Shown here: piece after piece, positions 51,828 through 60,768 of the stretch
Position numbering within the stretch: position 1 is the first letter of the stretch
Layout: each line of letters starts with the position of its first letter
Assembly: GCA_016861185.1 (NCBI GenBank)
Contig: BOKW01000008.1
Location: forward strand, 1 to 64,000
Direction: 5' to 3'
DNA: 64,000 nucleotides
Origin: Betaproteobacteria bacterium
GTDB lineage: Bacteria; Pseudomonadota; Gammaproteobacteria; Burkholderiales; Burkholderiaceae_F
Translations under genes and position numbers: made by a program
Notes under the pieces: generated by a model
The model's input: the letters and a program-made list of their open reading frames with translations, nothing else
Told to the model about the DNA's origin: nothing
The model's database searches: none

Positions 51828-53828
51828 CTACTGGGAAAGCGCCTCGGCGACCAGCTCGGCGATGTCCTTGTTCTGGATCTCGCTTTCGCGGCCGAGCTGT
51901 GCGAGCCCGTCCTTGATCATCGTCGCGCAGTAGGGGCAGGCGGTCGCGATCAGGCGCGGCGAGTGCGGCAGCGCCTGCTCGACGCGCGTCACGTTGATCC
52001 GTTTGCCGATGCGCTCTTCCATCCAGAAGCGCGCGCCGCCCGCGCCGCAGCACATCGCTTTTTCGCGGTTCAGCTCGAACTCCAGCGGACGGTCGACCGT
52101 GACCGCGGCGAGCGCGCGGCGCGGCGCTTCGTACTCTCCGTTGTGGCGGCCGAGATAACAGGGCTCGTGGAAGATCACGCGCTCGAACGTGCGCGACGGC
52201 TCGATGCGCCCGCTGCGGATCAGCTCGTCGATCAGTTGCGTGTGGTGGACGACCTCGTAACGCCCGCCGAACTCCGGATACTCGTTCTTCAGCGAGTTGA
52301 ACGCATGTGGATCGCAGGTGACGATCCGCGTGACGTTCATCCCGTTCAGCGTTTCGACGAGTCCCTTGGCGAGGGTCTGGAACAGCATCTCGTTACCGAC
52401 GCGGCGCACGCATTCGCCGGTCGAACCCTCGCGCGGGCCGAGGATGGCGAAGCGCACGCCGGCGGCGCGCAGGATCTTGACGAATGCGCGCGCGACCTTC
52501 TGACTGCGATCGTCGAACGACTGCGCCGAGCCGACGTAGAACAGATAGTCGATCCCCTTCGCCTGCTCGGGGGATGTCAGCAGCGGAACGTCGAGCCCTT
52601 TGGCCCAGTCCGCGCGCGTGTCCGCCGGCAGGCCCCAGGGGTTGCTTTGGCTTTCGTAGTTGTCGAAGACCGTTTTCAGCTCGGCCGGGAAGTTGCCTTC
52701 CATCAGCACCTGGTGCTGCCGCATCCGGAAGAACTTGCCCAGATGTTCGAGCTCGATCGGGCAGGCGTGCTCGCAATAGCCGCAGGTCGTGCAGGCCCAC
52801 AGCGCGTCCTCCGGGATCGCATGGCCGACGAGCGGCGGCAGCTCGGCGTCCTTGCGTGCGACGATCGCGTCGCGATGCGCGAGCAGGTGGCGCTTGACGC
52901 CGTCGTGCACCCATTTCAACGCGAGCGGCTTGCCCGTCAGAAAGGTCGGGCAGGCGTCCTTGCAGCGGCCGCATTCGGTGCAGGTGAACGCGTCGAACGC
53001 GTCCTTCCACACGAGATCGGCGGCAGTGCGTACGCCGATCTTCATTTCGCCGGCGTCGTCCTCGCTCATGATGCGTTCGAGGTCGAGCGAAGGCACGCGA
53101 TTCAGCGGCGTGTCGCGCGCGAAGAACAGCGCGGGCAACGCGGTGACGATATGGAAGTGTTCGCCGACCGGCAGCAGTACGAGGAAGCTGAACACCGTGA
53201 GGATCTGGATCCAGTAGCTCGCGTGGTAGCCGGCGGTCAGGGTCTCGGGCGAAAGGCCCGACAGCGCCGTCGCGACGAGCGAGCCGAACACCGCGAACGC
53301 GCGCTCGTGCGCGATGCCGGCGTCGGTGTCGGCGAGCAGCGCGAACTTGAAGCCGTCGTACAGGAAGTCGGTCACCATGATCGCGAGGATCAGCGCCAGC
53401 ACCAGGATCGCTTCGCGGTTCGGTTCGAGCCGCTTGGGCTTCAGCACGAAACGGCGCCAGAACGCGTACAGCACGGCGGCCGTGACGGCCGCCTCGACGA
53501 GATCCTTGAACGCGGCGTAGATGCCGCCGAGCACGCCGGAGAAGACGAAACCCGCGTCGTAGCCGATGACCAGCAACTGCAGCTTGCGCACCAGCAGCGC
53601 CACGAAGCCGAGGAAGATCACCGTGTGCATGATCCCCGGCTTCCACTCGCCGGCGATCATGCGCGACTGCAGGAAGCCCAGCCGCAGCACCTTGCCGAGC
53701 CGCCCGGTCGGACGGTCCCAGCGCACTTCAGGCTGCAGCGCGGCGACGATCGCGAGCTTGCGCCACGCGAGCCAGAAAAAGCCCGCGAAGCCCGCGAGCA
53801 TCACCAGGGTGATCGCTAGCGGACCCAC
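51828..53828 (-). CDS. Membrane-bound Fe-S oxidoreductase (EtfD/HdrD-like)
   Basis: 666 residues from a GTG. N-terminal NarI-like membrane domain with five or six helices (about 3-235), a [4Fe-4S] ferredoxin region (CTECGRCKDACPTFL, CTTCGYCEHACPIEL, about 285-375) and two CCG domains (GPREGSTGECVRRVG; HEPCYLGRHNGEY and CCGAGGARFWMEE). This architecture passes electrons between soluble flavoproteins, such as ETF, and the quinone pool. The open frame continues far upstream through unrelated genes and is not part of it. Convergent with lutB, 3 bases apart; a shared role in electron transfer is possible but unproven. Confidence 0.88.
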   Translation of the reverse strand: MGPLAITLVMLAGFAGFFWLAWRKLAIVAALQPEVRWDRPTGRLGKVLRLGFLQSRMIAGEWKPGIMHTVIFLGFVALLVRKLQLLVIGYDAGFVFSGVLGGIYAAFKDLVEAAVTAAVLYAFWRRFVLKPKRLEPNREAILVLALILAIMVTDFLYDGFKFALLADTDAGIAHERAFAVFGSLVATALSGLSPETLTAGYHASYWIQILTVFSFLVLLPVGEHFHIVTALPALFFARDTPLNRVPSLDLERIMSEDDAGEMKIGVRTAADLVWKDAFDAFTCTECGRCKDACPTFLTGKPLALKWVHDGVKRHLLAHRDAIVARKDAELPPLVGHAIPEDALWACTTCGYCEHACPIELEHLGKFFRMRQHQVLMEGNFPAELKTVFDNYESQSNPWGLPADTRADWAKGLDVPLLTSPEQAKGIDYLFYVGSAQSFDDRSQKVARAFVKILRAAGVRFAILGPREGSTGECVRRVGNEMLFQTLAKGLVETLNGMNVTRIVTCDPHAFNSLKNEYPEFGGRYEVVHHTQLIDELIRSGRIEPSRTFERVIFHEPCYLGRHNGEYEAPRRALAAVTVDRPLEFELNREKAMCCGAGGARFWMEERIGKRINVTRVEQALPHSPRLIATACPYCATMIKDGLAQLGRESEIQNKDIAELVAEALSQ

Positions 53829-53902
53829 GTCGTGCCTTCGTCGCGGGTTTTCCGCGCGACCCGCCTCGCATTTCGCGCCGTGCGCATGGCGCGAGGATCG
53901 GT

Positions 53903-54487
53903 TCAGGCGTCGCGCTTCGTCAACGGCCGATTCGCCAAGGTTTGATCCGCGCCAAAGTCGGCGTCCTCGGTGACCGCCGGCACAAAGCGCTCGTAGCGCA
54001 GCCGCCCTTCGCGCTGGGCTGACTGCAGCAGTTGCGGGCGATCCGCCCGCCAGACGACCGGCGGCGCGATCGGCGCTGCGGCGCGCCGTGCGTCGTCGCG
54101 CGTCAGATCGCGCAGCAGCGTCACGTGCGCGACGAAGGGCTTGCGGTCGTACCGGACACGCAGTTCGTCGAGCAATGCCCGGACCCGCTGCGCGAGCGCC
54201 GCGAGCGGCGCACAGTCGGGCCCGGCCGCCCACAACACGCGCGCGCGGTCGAACGCGCCGACGGCATCGAGCGTCCACCCGAACGACTCGAAAGGCAACG
54301 CGTCGAGCACGGCGGCCACCTTCGCCGCGCGCGTTTCGTCGAGCTCGCCGATGAACGCGAGCGTCAGATGCAGGTTCTCGGCGCGCATCGCGCGCGCCCG
54401 CGGAAAGCGCCGCTGCTGCTCGCGCGCAACGGCGGCAAGCCGCTCGCGTGCCGCGTCGTCCGGCCAGAGCGCGACGAAGCAGCGCAT
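53903..54487 (-). CDS. thpR: RNA 2',3'-cyclic phosphodiesterase
   Basis: 194 residues of the 2H phosphoesterase superfamily with both catalytic HxTx motifs: HLTLAF (about 40-45) and HVTLLR (about 121-126). Starts MRCFVALWPDDAARERL, the usual N-terminus. It hydrolyses 2',3'-cyclic phosphate ends of RNA to 2'-phosphate. It follows pyrD by 6 bases on the same strand. The C-terminal 25 residues are acidic and then basic, slightly longer than usual. Confidence 0.92.
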   Translation of the reverse strand: MRCFVALWPDDAARERLAAVAREQQRRFPRARAMRAENLHLTLAFIGELDETRAAKVAAVLDALPFESFGWTLDAVGAFDRARVLWAAGPDCAPLAALAQRVRALLDELRVRYDRKPFVAHVTLLRDLTRDDARRAAAPIAPPVVWRADRPQLLQSAQREGRLRYERFVPAVTEDADFGADQTLANRPLTKRDA

Positions 54488-54493
54488 GACCCG

Positions 54494-55543
54494 TCAGCGT
54501 CGCCGCACGAGCAGCGCGCGGCGGCATTCGGCGACGAGCGCCGGACCGCGATAGATGAGGCCGGTGTAGATCTGCACGAGCGTTGCGCCGGCTTCGACCT
54601 TGGCCACGGCGTCCGCGCCGCTCAGGATGCCGCCGACGGCGACGATCGGCAGCGCCCCCTTCAGATGCGCGGCGAGGGTGCGCACGACTTCGGTCGAGCG
54701 CTCGAACAGCGGTGCGCCGGACAGCCCGCCGGCTTCTTCGGCGTGCGGAAGCCCCGCCACGCGGTCGCGCGCGATCGTCGTGTTGGTCGCGATCACCGCG
54801 TCCATGCCGTGCGCGACGAGCGCGTCGGCCACGCGCGGTAGATCCGCATCGTCCAGATCGGGCGCGATCTTCACCGCGATCGGTACGCGCTTGCCGTGTC
54901 GGTCCGCGAGCCGCGCGCGCTCGACCGCCAGTCCGCGCAGCAGCGCGTCGAGCTCGGAGCCGCCCTGCAGCGAGCGCAGGTTCTTCGTGTTCGGCGAAGA
55001 GATGTTGATCGCGACGTAGCCCGCCCGCTCGACGAGCAGCGGATACACCGCGCGCAGTCCGAGCACGTAGTCGTCGAGGGCGTTCTCGATCGGCGTGGCG
55101 GCATTCTTTCCGAGGTTCAGTCCGAGTACGCCGCCGGCCGCGGAGAACGTTCGACTCGCCGCGACGTTGGCGACGAAGCGCTCGAGCCCCTCGTTGTTGA
55201 ACCCCATCCGGTTGATCAGCGCCGCAGCCTTCGGCAGCCGGAACAGCCGCGGTTTCGGGTTGCCGGGTTGCGGCAGAGGCGTCACCGTGCCGACTTCGAT
55301 GAAGCCGAAGCCGAGGTCGCCGAGCGCGTCGATGTAGGCGGCGTTCTTGTCGAGTCCGGCTGCGAGCCCCACGGGGTTGGGGAAGCGCAAGCTCATCGCG
55401 TCGACCGGATCGGCCGGTACGTGCGGGCGTGCCAGCTTCGTCAGCCCGAGCGCATGCACGCGCGCCAGGCTGCCGAAAGCGAGATCGTGAGCGGTTTCCG
55501 GGTCGAGGGCGAAGAAGAACGGGCGGGCGAGGTCGTAGAGCAC
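54494..55543 (-). CDS. pyrD: Dihydroorotate dehydrogenase (quinone), class 2
   Basis: 349 residues from a GTG. FMN enzyme of pyrimidine biosynthesis, membrane-associated through an N-terminal amphipathic extension ([18 protein letters not shown]). Class 2 signatures: [44 protein letters not shown] with the catalytic Ser, and [18 protein letters not shown]. Lies 9 bases after bpt and 6 before thpR in a tight operon. Confidence 0.97.
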   Translation of the reverse strand: MLYDLARPFFFALDPETAHDLAFGSLARVHALGLTKLARPHVPADPVDAMSLRFPNPVGLAAGLDKNAAYIDALGDLGFGFIEVGTVTPLPQPGNPKPRLFRLPKAAALINRMGFNNEGLERFVANVAASRTFSAAGGVLGLNLGKNAATPIENALDDYVLGLRAVYPLLVERAGYVAINISSPNTKNLRSLQGGSELDALLRGLAVERARLADRHGKRVPIAVKIAPDLDDADLPRVADALVAHGMDAVIATNTTIARDRVAGLPHAEEAGGLSGAPLFERSTEVVRTLAAHLKGALPIVAVGGILSGADAVAKVEAGATLVQIYTGLIYRGPALVAECRRALLVRRR

Positions 55544-55552
55544 GCCGCAATC

Positions 55553-56329
55553 CTACGGACGGTCCTCCGACCCGACCGGCGCTTCGTGCCGCACCCAGCG
55601 CCCGTTCTGCAGCATCTCGACCGGGCGGAAGCGCGCCTTGTACGCCATCTTCGGGCTGTGCTCGATCCAGTAGCCGAGATACAGATAGGGCAGGCGCAGC
55701 GCGCGGCACTGCTCGATCTGCCACAGCACGTTGAAGGTGCCGAAGCTCGCGCGGGGCACGTCGGGGTCGAAGAACGTGTACACCGACGACAGTCCGTCGT
55801 TCAGGATGTCGATGATCGACACCATGCGCAGCGTACCGAGCGCGTCGCCCGCGTCGGGCGGCGCCGGGTCGCGGAACTCGACGAGCCGCGTGTTGACCTT
55901 GCTCTGCAGGAGGAACTGCGAGTACTGCTCGCGGCTGTCGTTGTCCATGCCGCCGCCGGCGTGGCGGGTCGACTGGTAGCGCAGGTACAGGTCGTAGTGC
56001 TCGTGATCGAACGCCAGCCCGACGACGCGGGTGACGAGCGCGCGGTGCTGCATCCACGCGCGCCGCTGGCTGCGGCTGGGCCGGAACTGCGCCGCCGGTA
56101 CGCGCACGGGGATGCATGCGCGGCAACCGTCGCAGTGCGGCCGGTAGGTGAAGATGCCGCTGCGACGGAAGCCCATGCGGACCAGTTCGCTGTAGACGTC
56201 CGCATTGATCAGATGCGCGGGCGTGGCCACCTGCGAGCGCGCCTGCCGGTGCTCGAGGTAACTGCAGGGATACGGCGCCGTCGCGTAGAACTGCAGCGCC
56301 GCGAACGGCAGTTCCTTCAGGTTGGCCAT
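55553..56329 (-). CDS. bpt: Aspartate/glutamate leucyltransferase
   Basis: 258 residues. Bpt attaches Leu from Leu-tRNA to proteins starting with Asp or Glu, making them ClpS/ClpAP substrates (N-degron pathway). Family signatures: [17 protein letters not shown], the Cys-rich [19 protein letters not shown] and, near the C-terminus, [21 protein letters not shown]. It directly follows aat (4-base gap), the other N-degron transferase. N-terminus begins [15 protein letters not shown]; length is standard. Confidence 0.95.
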   Translation of the reverse strand: MANLKELPFAALQFYATAPYPCSYLEHRQARSQVATPAHLINADVYSELVRMGFRRSGIFTYRPHCDGCRACIPVRVPAAQFRPSRSQRRAWMQHRALVTRVVGLAFDHEHYDLYLRYQSTRHAGGGMDNDSREQYSQFLLQSKVNTRLVEFRDPAPPDAGDALGTLRMVSIIDILNDGLSSVYTFFDPDVPRASFGTFNVLWQIEQCRALRLPYLYLGYWIEHSPKMAYKARFRPVEMLQNGRWVRHEAPVGSEDRP

Positions 56330-56333
56330 CTGG

Positions 56334-57059
56334 TCAGCAGCTTCCCAGCAGGAGATTCAGCGTCCCCGCGCGATAGTTCGACCAGTCGATCGGGGCCCTT
56401 CGCGTCGCGGCGGCGACGTGCGCGCAGAAATCCGCGCGCCGGATTTCGCGCGCCCCGAGCGAGGCGAGATGCCCCGTGTTCTGCTGGCAGTCTATCACCG
56501 GCACCTGTTCGTTTCGCAGCAGTTGCACCAGCGCGGCGAGCGCAATCTTCGACGCGTCGGTCGCGCGCGTGAACATCGACTCGCCGTAGAACATCCGCCC
56601 CAGCGCCACGCCGTACAGGCCGGCCACCAGTTCGCCGCCGCGCCAGACCTCGATCGAATGCGCCAGGTCGCGCCGGTGCAGCGCCACGTACGCGCGCACC
56701 ATCGCCGCGGTGATCCACGTTCCGTCCTGGCCGGTGCGCGGCGCCGCGCACGCGCGCATCACCGCTTCGAACGCCGCGTCGCAGGTGAGGCGCAACGCGT
56801 CGCCGCGTGCGACGGCGCGCAGTTTCTTGCGCAGCGAACGCGCGACCTTGAATTCGTCGGTGAACAGCACCATGCGCGGATCGGGGCACCACCACAACAC
56901 GGGTTCGCCCTCCGCGTACCAGGGGAAGATCCCGCGCCGATAGGCGTCGATCAGCCGATCGACCGAAAGCTCGCCGCTGGCGGCGAGCAGCCCGTTCGGA
57001 TGCGCCAGCGCCGCTGCGACCGGCGGGAACGGGTCGCCCGGGTGCAGCCAGTCGATCAT
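56334..57059 (-). CDS. aat: Leucyl/phenylalanyl-tRNA-protein transferase
   Basis: 241 residues. Transfers Leu or Phe to proteins with N-terminal Lys or Arg. Signatures: [60 protein letters not shown] and [15 protein letters not shown]. First gene of aat-bpt-pyrD-thpR; upstream is a 103-base region full of palindromes that separates it from the NUDIX gene on the same strand. Adjacency of the two N-degron transferases is common in proteobacteria. Confidence 0.97.
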   Translation of the reverse strand: MIDWLHPGDPFPPVAAALAHPNGLLAASGELSVDRLIDAYRRGIFPWYAEGEPVLWWCPDPRMVLFTDEFKVARSLRKKLRAVARGDALRLTCDAAFEAVMRACAAPRTGQDGTWITAAMVRAYVALHRRDLAHSIEVWRGGELVAGLYGVALGRMFYGESMFTRATDASKIALAALVQLLRNEQVPVIDCQQNTGHLASLGAREIRRADFCAHVAAATRRAPIDWSNYRAGTLNLLLGSC

Positions 57060-57072
57060 TTATTGAGCTTCC

Positions 57073-57097
57073 AGCAAATGGTTGACAACCATTTGCT
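57073..57097. repeat. Perfect 12-base-arm palindrome
   Basis: Left arm AGCAAATGGTTG, one central A, then its exact reverse complement. It ends 14 bases before the aat start codon, so on the minus strand it lies in the aat leader; it could be an operator or a 5'UTR hairpin. No T run follows. Confidence 0.6.
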
Positions 57098-57107
57098 GCG
57101 CGAATCT

Positions 57108-57132
57108 CCCCTCTCCCCCCGAGGGAGAGGGG
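57108..57132. repeat. C/G-tract palindrome, dispersed-repeat type
   Basis: CCCCTCTCCC (57108-57117) pairs perfectly with GGGAGAGGGG (57123-57132), followed by CGGGGGTGAGGGG. This CCCTCTCCC...GGGAGAGGG...GGGGGTGAGGGG layout is that of a widespread intergenic repeat in GC-rich proteobacteria. Confidence 0.55.
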
Positions 57133-57147
57133 CGGGGGTGAGGGGGC

Positions 57148-57184
57148 TGAGCGTTCAAACCGTCATCCACTTTCTGAACGCTCA
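57148..57184. repeat. Inverted repeat overlapping end of NUDIX gene
   Basis: TGAGCGTTCA (57148-57157) and TGAACGCTCA (57175-57184) are exact complements separated by 17 bases; the right arm lies inside the last codons of the NUDIX gene and the stop codon is in the loop. Without a T run it is not a canonical terminator. Confidence 0.5.
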
Positions 57185-57756
57185 GTAGGCGCCGGCGGCC
57201 GCGGCGGCAGCGGCGCGATCGCGCCGGTGTGCATGCCGAAGACGCCCCGCGCGCGATCCTCGAGATAAAACCGCAGCGTCATCGCGACCGTGCGGAACGC
57301 GATCTCGTCCCAGGGGATCTCGCGTTCGTCGAACAGGCGCACCTCGAGGCTTTCGGCGCCCGGTGCGAAGTCGAGGTCGAGCAGTTGCGCGCGGAAGAAG
57401 ATGTGCACCTGCTCGACGTAGGGCACGTCGATCATCGTGTACAGAGGGCCCAGCTCGACACGCGCGCCGGCTTCTTCGAGCGTCTCGCGCAGCGCTCCTT
57501 CGGCGGTCGTCTCGCCGATCTCCATGAACCCCGCCGGCAGCGTCCACTTGCCGTAGCGCGGCTCGATCGCGCGCCTGCACAGCAGGATGCGGTCGCGCCA
57601 CACGGGGATCGTGCCGACGACCGGCCGCGGGTTGACGTAGTGGATCGTCCCGCAGTGGTCGCAGCAGTCGCGCTCGCGGTTGTCGCCCTGCGGCACGCGG
57701 CGCACGACCGCATGCCCGCAGACCGAGCAGAAGCGGGGATGGGCGCGCGTAAACAC
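57163..57756 (-). CDS. NUDIX hydrolase with N-terminal zinc ribbon
   Basis: 197 residues from a GTG. N-terminal four-Cys zinc ribbon (FCSVCGHAV and [13 protein letters not shown]), then the Nudix domain: [20 protein letters not shown] continuing LEEAGA gives the complete Nudix box. The zinc-ribbon/Nudix combination resembles NudC-like or NUDT-type pyrophosphatases, but the NudC SQPWPFPxS motif is not seen. Substrate unknown. The last about 15 residues (Pro-rich, then PTERSESG) run into a palindromic region, so the C-terminus may have been altered by the repeat. Confidence 0.88.
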   Translation of the reverse strand: MFTRAHPRFCSVCGHAVVRRVPQGDNRERDCCDHCGTIHYVNPRPVVGTIPVWRDRILLCRRAIEPRYGKWTLPAGFMEIGETTAEGALRETLEEAGARVELGPLYTMIDVPYVEQVHIFFRAQLLDLDFAPGAESLEVRLFDEREIPWDEIAFRTVAMTLRFYLEDRARGVFGMHTGAIAPLPPRPPAPTERSESG

Positions 57757-57834
57757 GCCGGGAGTCTAGCCCGCACCGGCGCGGCGCCGGTTTTTTGCGG
57801 GGGCAAGACGGCGGATCTGACCTGCATCAACCAA

Positions 57835-57854
57835 ATCGGTATCGGAGTACCGAT
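57835..57854 (+). promoter_or_regulatory. Hairpin presenting the ribosome binding site of the hemerythrin gene
   Basis: ATCGGTA (57835-57841) and TACCGAT (57848-57854) are perfect complements around the loop TCGGAG; the loop's GGAG (57844-57847) is the only Shine-Dalgarno and the 3' arm abuts the ATG at 57855. The dyad could equally be a DNA operator. Confidence 0.5.
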
Positions 57855-58349
57855 ATGATCCGCCGCATGAACGAAGACCGGCACACCAGCACGTTGCTCC
57901 ACCGCGAGCACTACGCCAACCTCGATCTGCTTGGCCGCGTCGAGCAGGCCCTCGCGGGCGCACCGCGCCGCGACGCCGAGCTGGTCGCGCTGGTGCGAAC
58001 GCTCGGCGCGCACCTCGCGCAGGAGGTCGACCGCCACTTCGGCTTCGAGGAGCGCGAGCTCTTCGGCCGCATGGTCGAATCCGGCGAGGGCGACCTCGCC
58101 GCGCTGCTGGCCGAAGAGCACGTGACGATCCGCGCGGTTGCCGCCGAACTCGCCCCGCTGATCGGGCGCGCGGGGGCGGGCACGCTCGACGATGCGGGGT
58201 GGGACGCGCTGAAGCGGCTTGCGCTCGAGCTGGTCGAGCGACTGACCGCGCACATCCACAAGGAAGAGTCGGCGCTGCTGCCGCTGCTCGCGGACCTGCT
58301 CGACGAAGACGCCGACCGCGCGCTCGCGCTGGCTTACGCGGCGTCCTGA
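57855..58349 (+). CDS. Hemerythrin-domain protein
   Basis: 164 residues. A four-helix-bundle HHE/hemerythrin domain with the expected metal ligands: LLHREHYANLD, VDRHFGFEERELF, LLAEEHVTIRAV and LTAHIHKEESALLPLL. Such proteins bind a di-iron centre and act in O2/NO sensing or repair of Fe-S or di-iron centres. The ATG at 57855 is supported by GGAG at the right spacing inside a hairpin loop; an in-frame ATG four codons later is possible. The downstream double-GNAT gene begins 23 bases later and is probably co-transcribed. Confidence 0.88.
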   Translation: MIRRMNEDRHTSTLLHREHYANLDLLGRVEQALAGAPRRDAELVALVRTLGAHLAQEVDRHFGFEERELFGRMVESGEGDLAALLAEEHVTIRAVAAELAPLIGRAGAGTLDDAGWDALKRLALELVERLTAHIHKEESALLPLLADLLDEDADRALALAYAAS

Positions 58350-58372
58350 ACGAGCCGCGCCGGAGCCCATCG

Positions 58373-59389
58373 ATGAAGGAAACCAGCGGCACGGCGCAGT
58401 TCGCGGTCCGCGCGCTGCAGCCGAGCGATCTCGACGCGGTCGTCGCGATCGACCGGTCGCTCGCGGGGCGGTCGCGCCGCGCCTACATCCAGCGCCGGCT
58501 CGATGCTGCGCTGCGCGTACCCGCCAGGCACGCGCAATTCGCGGCGACCGACGCGAACGGCCTGGCGGGCTACATCCTCGCGCGCGTGCTGCGCGGCGAG
58601 TTCGGCCGCAGCGAACCCGCGCTGCGCATCGAGCTGGTCGGCGTGCGGCGCGAGGCGCAGGGGGGCGGGATCGGCACGCGGCTGCTCGACGCGCTGGTCG
58701 AACACGGACGGCGCAAGGGCGTGGTCGAGCTGCGCACGGCGGCCGCGTGGAACGAACACGCGATGCTGCGCTGGTTCGACGCGACCGGTTTTGCGCTTGC
58801 GCCGGACCGCATCGTCGACTGCCCGGTCGGCGACGGCGGCTATCGCCCCGAGCGCGACGCCGCAACCGGCGCGGCCGAAGGCGCCGAGCCGCGCCGCGAA
58901 ATCGACTACGGCGCGCCCGCAGGCAACGACTACGAGAAGCTCGCGCGCGACCGCGCCGACCTGCGTTCGATGACGGCGGACGACCTGCCCGCGATCGCGC
59001 GCATCGACCGCGCGCTGACTGGCCGCGACCGCACCGACTACATGCGCGCGCAGCTCGCCGAAGCGCTCGACGATTCGGCGATCCGCGTGTCGCTGGTCGC
59101 CCGGCTCGACGACGTGGTGGTCGGCTACCTGATGGCGCGCACCGACCTGGGCGACTACGGCCGTACCGAGCCGGTCGCCGTGATCGACACGATCGGCGTC
59201 GATCCCGACTACGCGCAGCGCGGCGTCGGCCATGCGCTGCTGTCGCAGCTCTTCGCCAACCTGGGTGCCCTGCGCGTCGAGCGCGTCGAGACGATCGCGG
59301 CGCCGCGCGACCTGGCGCTGCTCAGTTTCCTGTACGGCTGCGGTTTCGCGCCGTCGCAGCGGCTCGCCTTCGTCCGAACCTTGGCGTAG
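58373..59389 (+). CDS. Tandem GNAT acetyltransferase
   Basis: 338 residues with two complete GNAT domains joined by an about 45-residue linker. Domain 1 (about 8-160): VAIDRSLAGRSRRAYIQRRL and the acetyl-CoA loop RREAQGGGIGTRLL. Domain 2 (about 200-335): ARIDRALTGRDRTDYMRAQL and DPDYAQRGVGHALL. The shared DRxLxGRxRxxY pattern shows internal duplication. Both acetyl-CoA loops look intact. The substrate is unknown. Preceded by the hemerythrin gene. Confidence 0.85.
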   Translation: MKETSGTAQFAVRALQPSDLDAVVAIDRSLAGRSRRAYIQRRLDAALRVPARHAQFAATDANGLAGYILARVLRGEFGRSEPALRIELVGVRREAQGGGIGTRLLDALVEHGRRKGVVELRTAAAWNEHAMLRWFDATGFALAPDRIVDCPVGDGGYRPERDAATGAAEGAEPRREIDYGAPAGNDYEKLARDRADLRSMTADDLPAIARIDRALTGRDRTDYMRAQLAEALDDSAIRVSLVARLDDVVVGYLMARTDLGDYGRTEPVAVIDTIGVDPDYAQRGVGHALLSQLFANLGALRVERVETIAAPRDLALLSFLYGCGFAPSQRLAFVRTLA

Positions 59390-59783
59390 GCGACGCCGGC
59401 TTTCCCTCGGACCGCGCCCGGCAAAGCGTGCCGCCGGACGCTTTGCGATCGCGGGAGGGCGGCGATGAGATACGAGCTGTACTACCGGTCGACGTTCCCA
59501 GTGGCGGCCGGACTGAACGACGCCTTTTGGCGAACGAACGGGCCGCTCGCCGCCCGTCTCGCATCGACCCGCCGGCCGCCTTTCGACGCACAGGGATCTT
59601 TCGGCGTAATCCGGAGCTGGATGCGGCGTGACTGGCCGCCTGCCTCCGGCGGAATCGCGCGGCAGCCATCCCGCACGCTCACGACCGCATCGCGCGCGGG
59701 CTCCGGCGCGACCGGCCCGTCGAGCGCCGCGCGGCCGATTCGAAGATAGACTGGGTGGTCTTCCATCCCGACCGGAGCGAACG
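59390..59783. other. Region without a convincing gene
   Basis: 394 bases. The best frame, 59465-59749, starts behind GGGAGG and begins MRYELYY, like many glutathione S-transferases, but the following residues (RSTFPVAAGLNDAFW) do not continue that family and the rest is Arg/Pro/Ser-rich. It may be a gene remnant. GGAGCGA at 59774-59780 serves the next gene. No terminator hairpin with a T run was found. Confidence 0.35.
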
Positions 59784-60518
59784 ATGGCTGCACCGATCAC
59801 GTCGACCAGCCGCACTGCGGCCGAGCACCGTTTCTTCACGGCGATGGCGCTGGCGGTCCTGGTGACCGTCTTCGTCGGCTTCTCGCGCAGCTTCTTTCTG
59901 CGGCCGATGTTTCCGGACTGGCCCGCGCCCTACGAAACGATCTTCTACGTGCACGGCACGGTGTTCGCCGCGTGGGTCGGCCTGCTGCTCGTTCAGACGT
60001 CGCTGGTCGCCGCCGGACGAACCGATCTGCATCGCAAGGCAGGCGTGTTCGGCGCACTGCTGGCCGTCGCGATGCTGATCCTCGGGACCGTCGCGGCGCT
60101 GATCGCCGCACGACGCGCGACCGGATTCGTCGGCGTGCCGGTTCCGCCGCTGCAGTTTCTCGCGGTTCCGATCTTCGACATGGTGCTGTTCCCCGCGTTC
60201 GTCGCGCTCGCGCTCTTTCGCCGGCGCGAGCCGCAGTACCACAAGCGCCTGATGCTGCTGGCGACGATCGTTCTGACCACCGCGGCGATCGCACGCTGGC
60301 CCGGTGTGTTCGAGTTGGGTCCGTTGGCGTTCTTCGGCTTGACGGACCTGTTCGTCGTGGCGCTCGCGATATGGGATCGACGCGTGCTCGGTCGGCTGCA
60401 TCCCGTCACGTTGTGGGGCGGACTGACGCTCGTCGCCTCGCAACCGCTGCGGCTCGTCGTGTCGGGTACCGACGCCTGGCTCGCGTTCGCGCGCTGGGCG
60501 ACCGGGCTGCTCGGTTAG
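59784..60518 (+). CDS. Polytopic membrane protein of unknown function
   Basis: 244 residues, about seven hydrophobic helices (first at about 18-38, MALAVLVTVFVGFSRSFF). Conserved-looking polar residues sit in FYVHGTVFAAWVGLLLVQTS, RTDLHRKAGVFG and REPQYHKRLML; the regularly spaced His residues resemble haem- or quinone-binding DUF2306-like proteins, but this is only an impression. GGAGCGA precedes the ATG. It stands alone, 250 bases before the next gene. Confidence 0.75.
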   Translation: MAAPITSTSRTAAEHRFFTAMALAVLVTVFVGFSRSFFLRPMFPDWPAPYETIFYVHGTVFAAWVGLLLVQTSLVAAGRTDLHRKAGVFGALLAVAMLILGTVAALIAARRATGFVGVPVPPLQFLAVPIFDMVLFPAFVALALFRRREPQYHKRLMLLATIVLTTAAIARWPGVFELGPLAFFGLTDLFVVALAIWDRRVLGRLHPVTLWGGLTLVASQPLRLVVSGTDAWLAFARWATGLLG

Positions 60519-60768
60519 CCGCGCCTGCCGCGCTGTCGCACGATGCCTGTCACGCCGTCCGCGCGCAACGGCGCGATCACCGGCGCGACGAAACGATGGC
60601 GGTGGCGACCGGTCCCAGCGGCGAGATTGCGTCCATCCGTGCCGCCGCGCCGACGCGTTCCCCGCGTGGCGTGGTGGCGGGTGAATCAAGCGCGCTGAGC
60701 TGGGTATGCCCGCCGCGCCGAGCGGCAGCAGCCTGTGCTCGGACCCGACCACGCCAAGGAGGCAAGCC

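Noticed and set aside
51828..56126. 1432-codon minus-strand open frame that could suggest a giant fusion
   Set aside because: Only the last 667 codons make sense (membrane Fe-S oxidoreductase). The upstream part is the wrong frame of thpR, pyrD and bpt, which are intact in their own frames.
59465..59749. Possible glutathione S-transferase gene (starts MRYELYY behind GGGAGG)
   Set aside because: Only seven residues resemble the family; the remaining sequence does not, in any frame I tried. At most a remnant.
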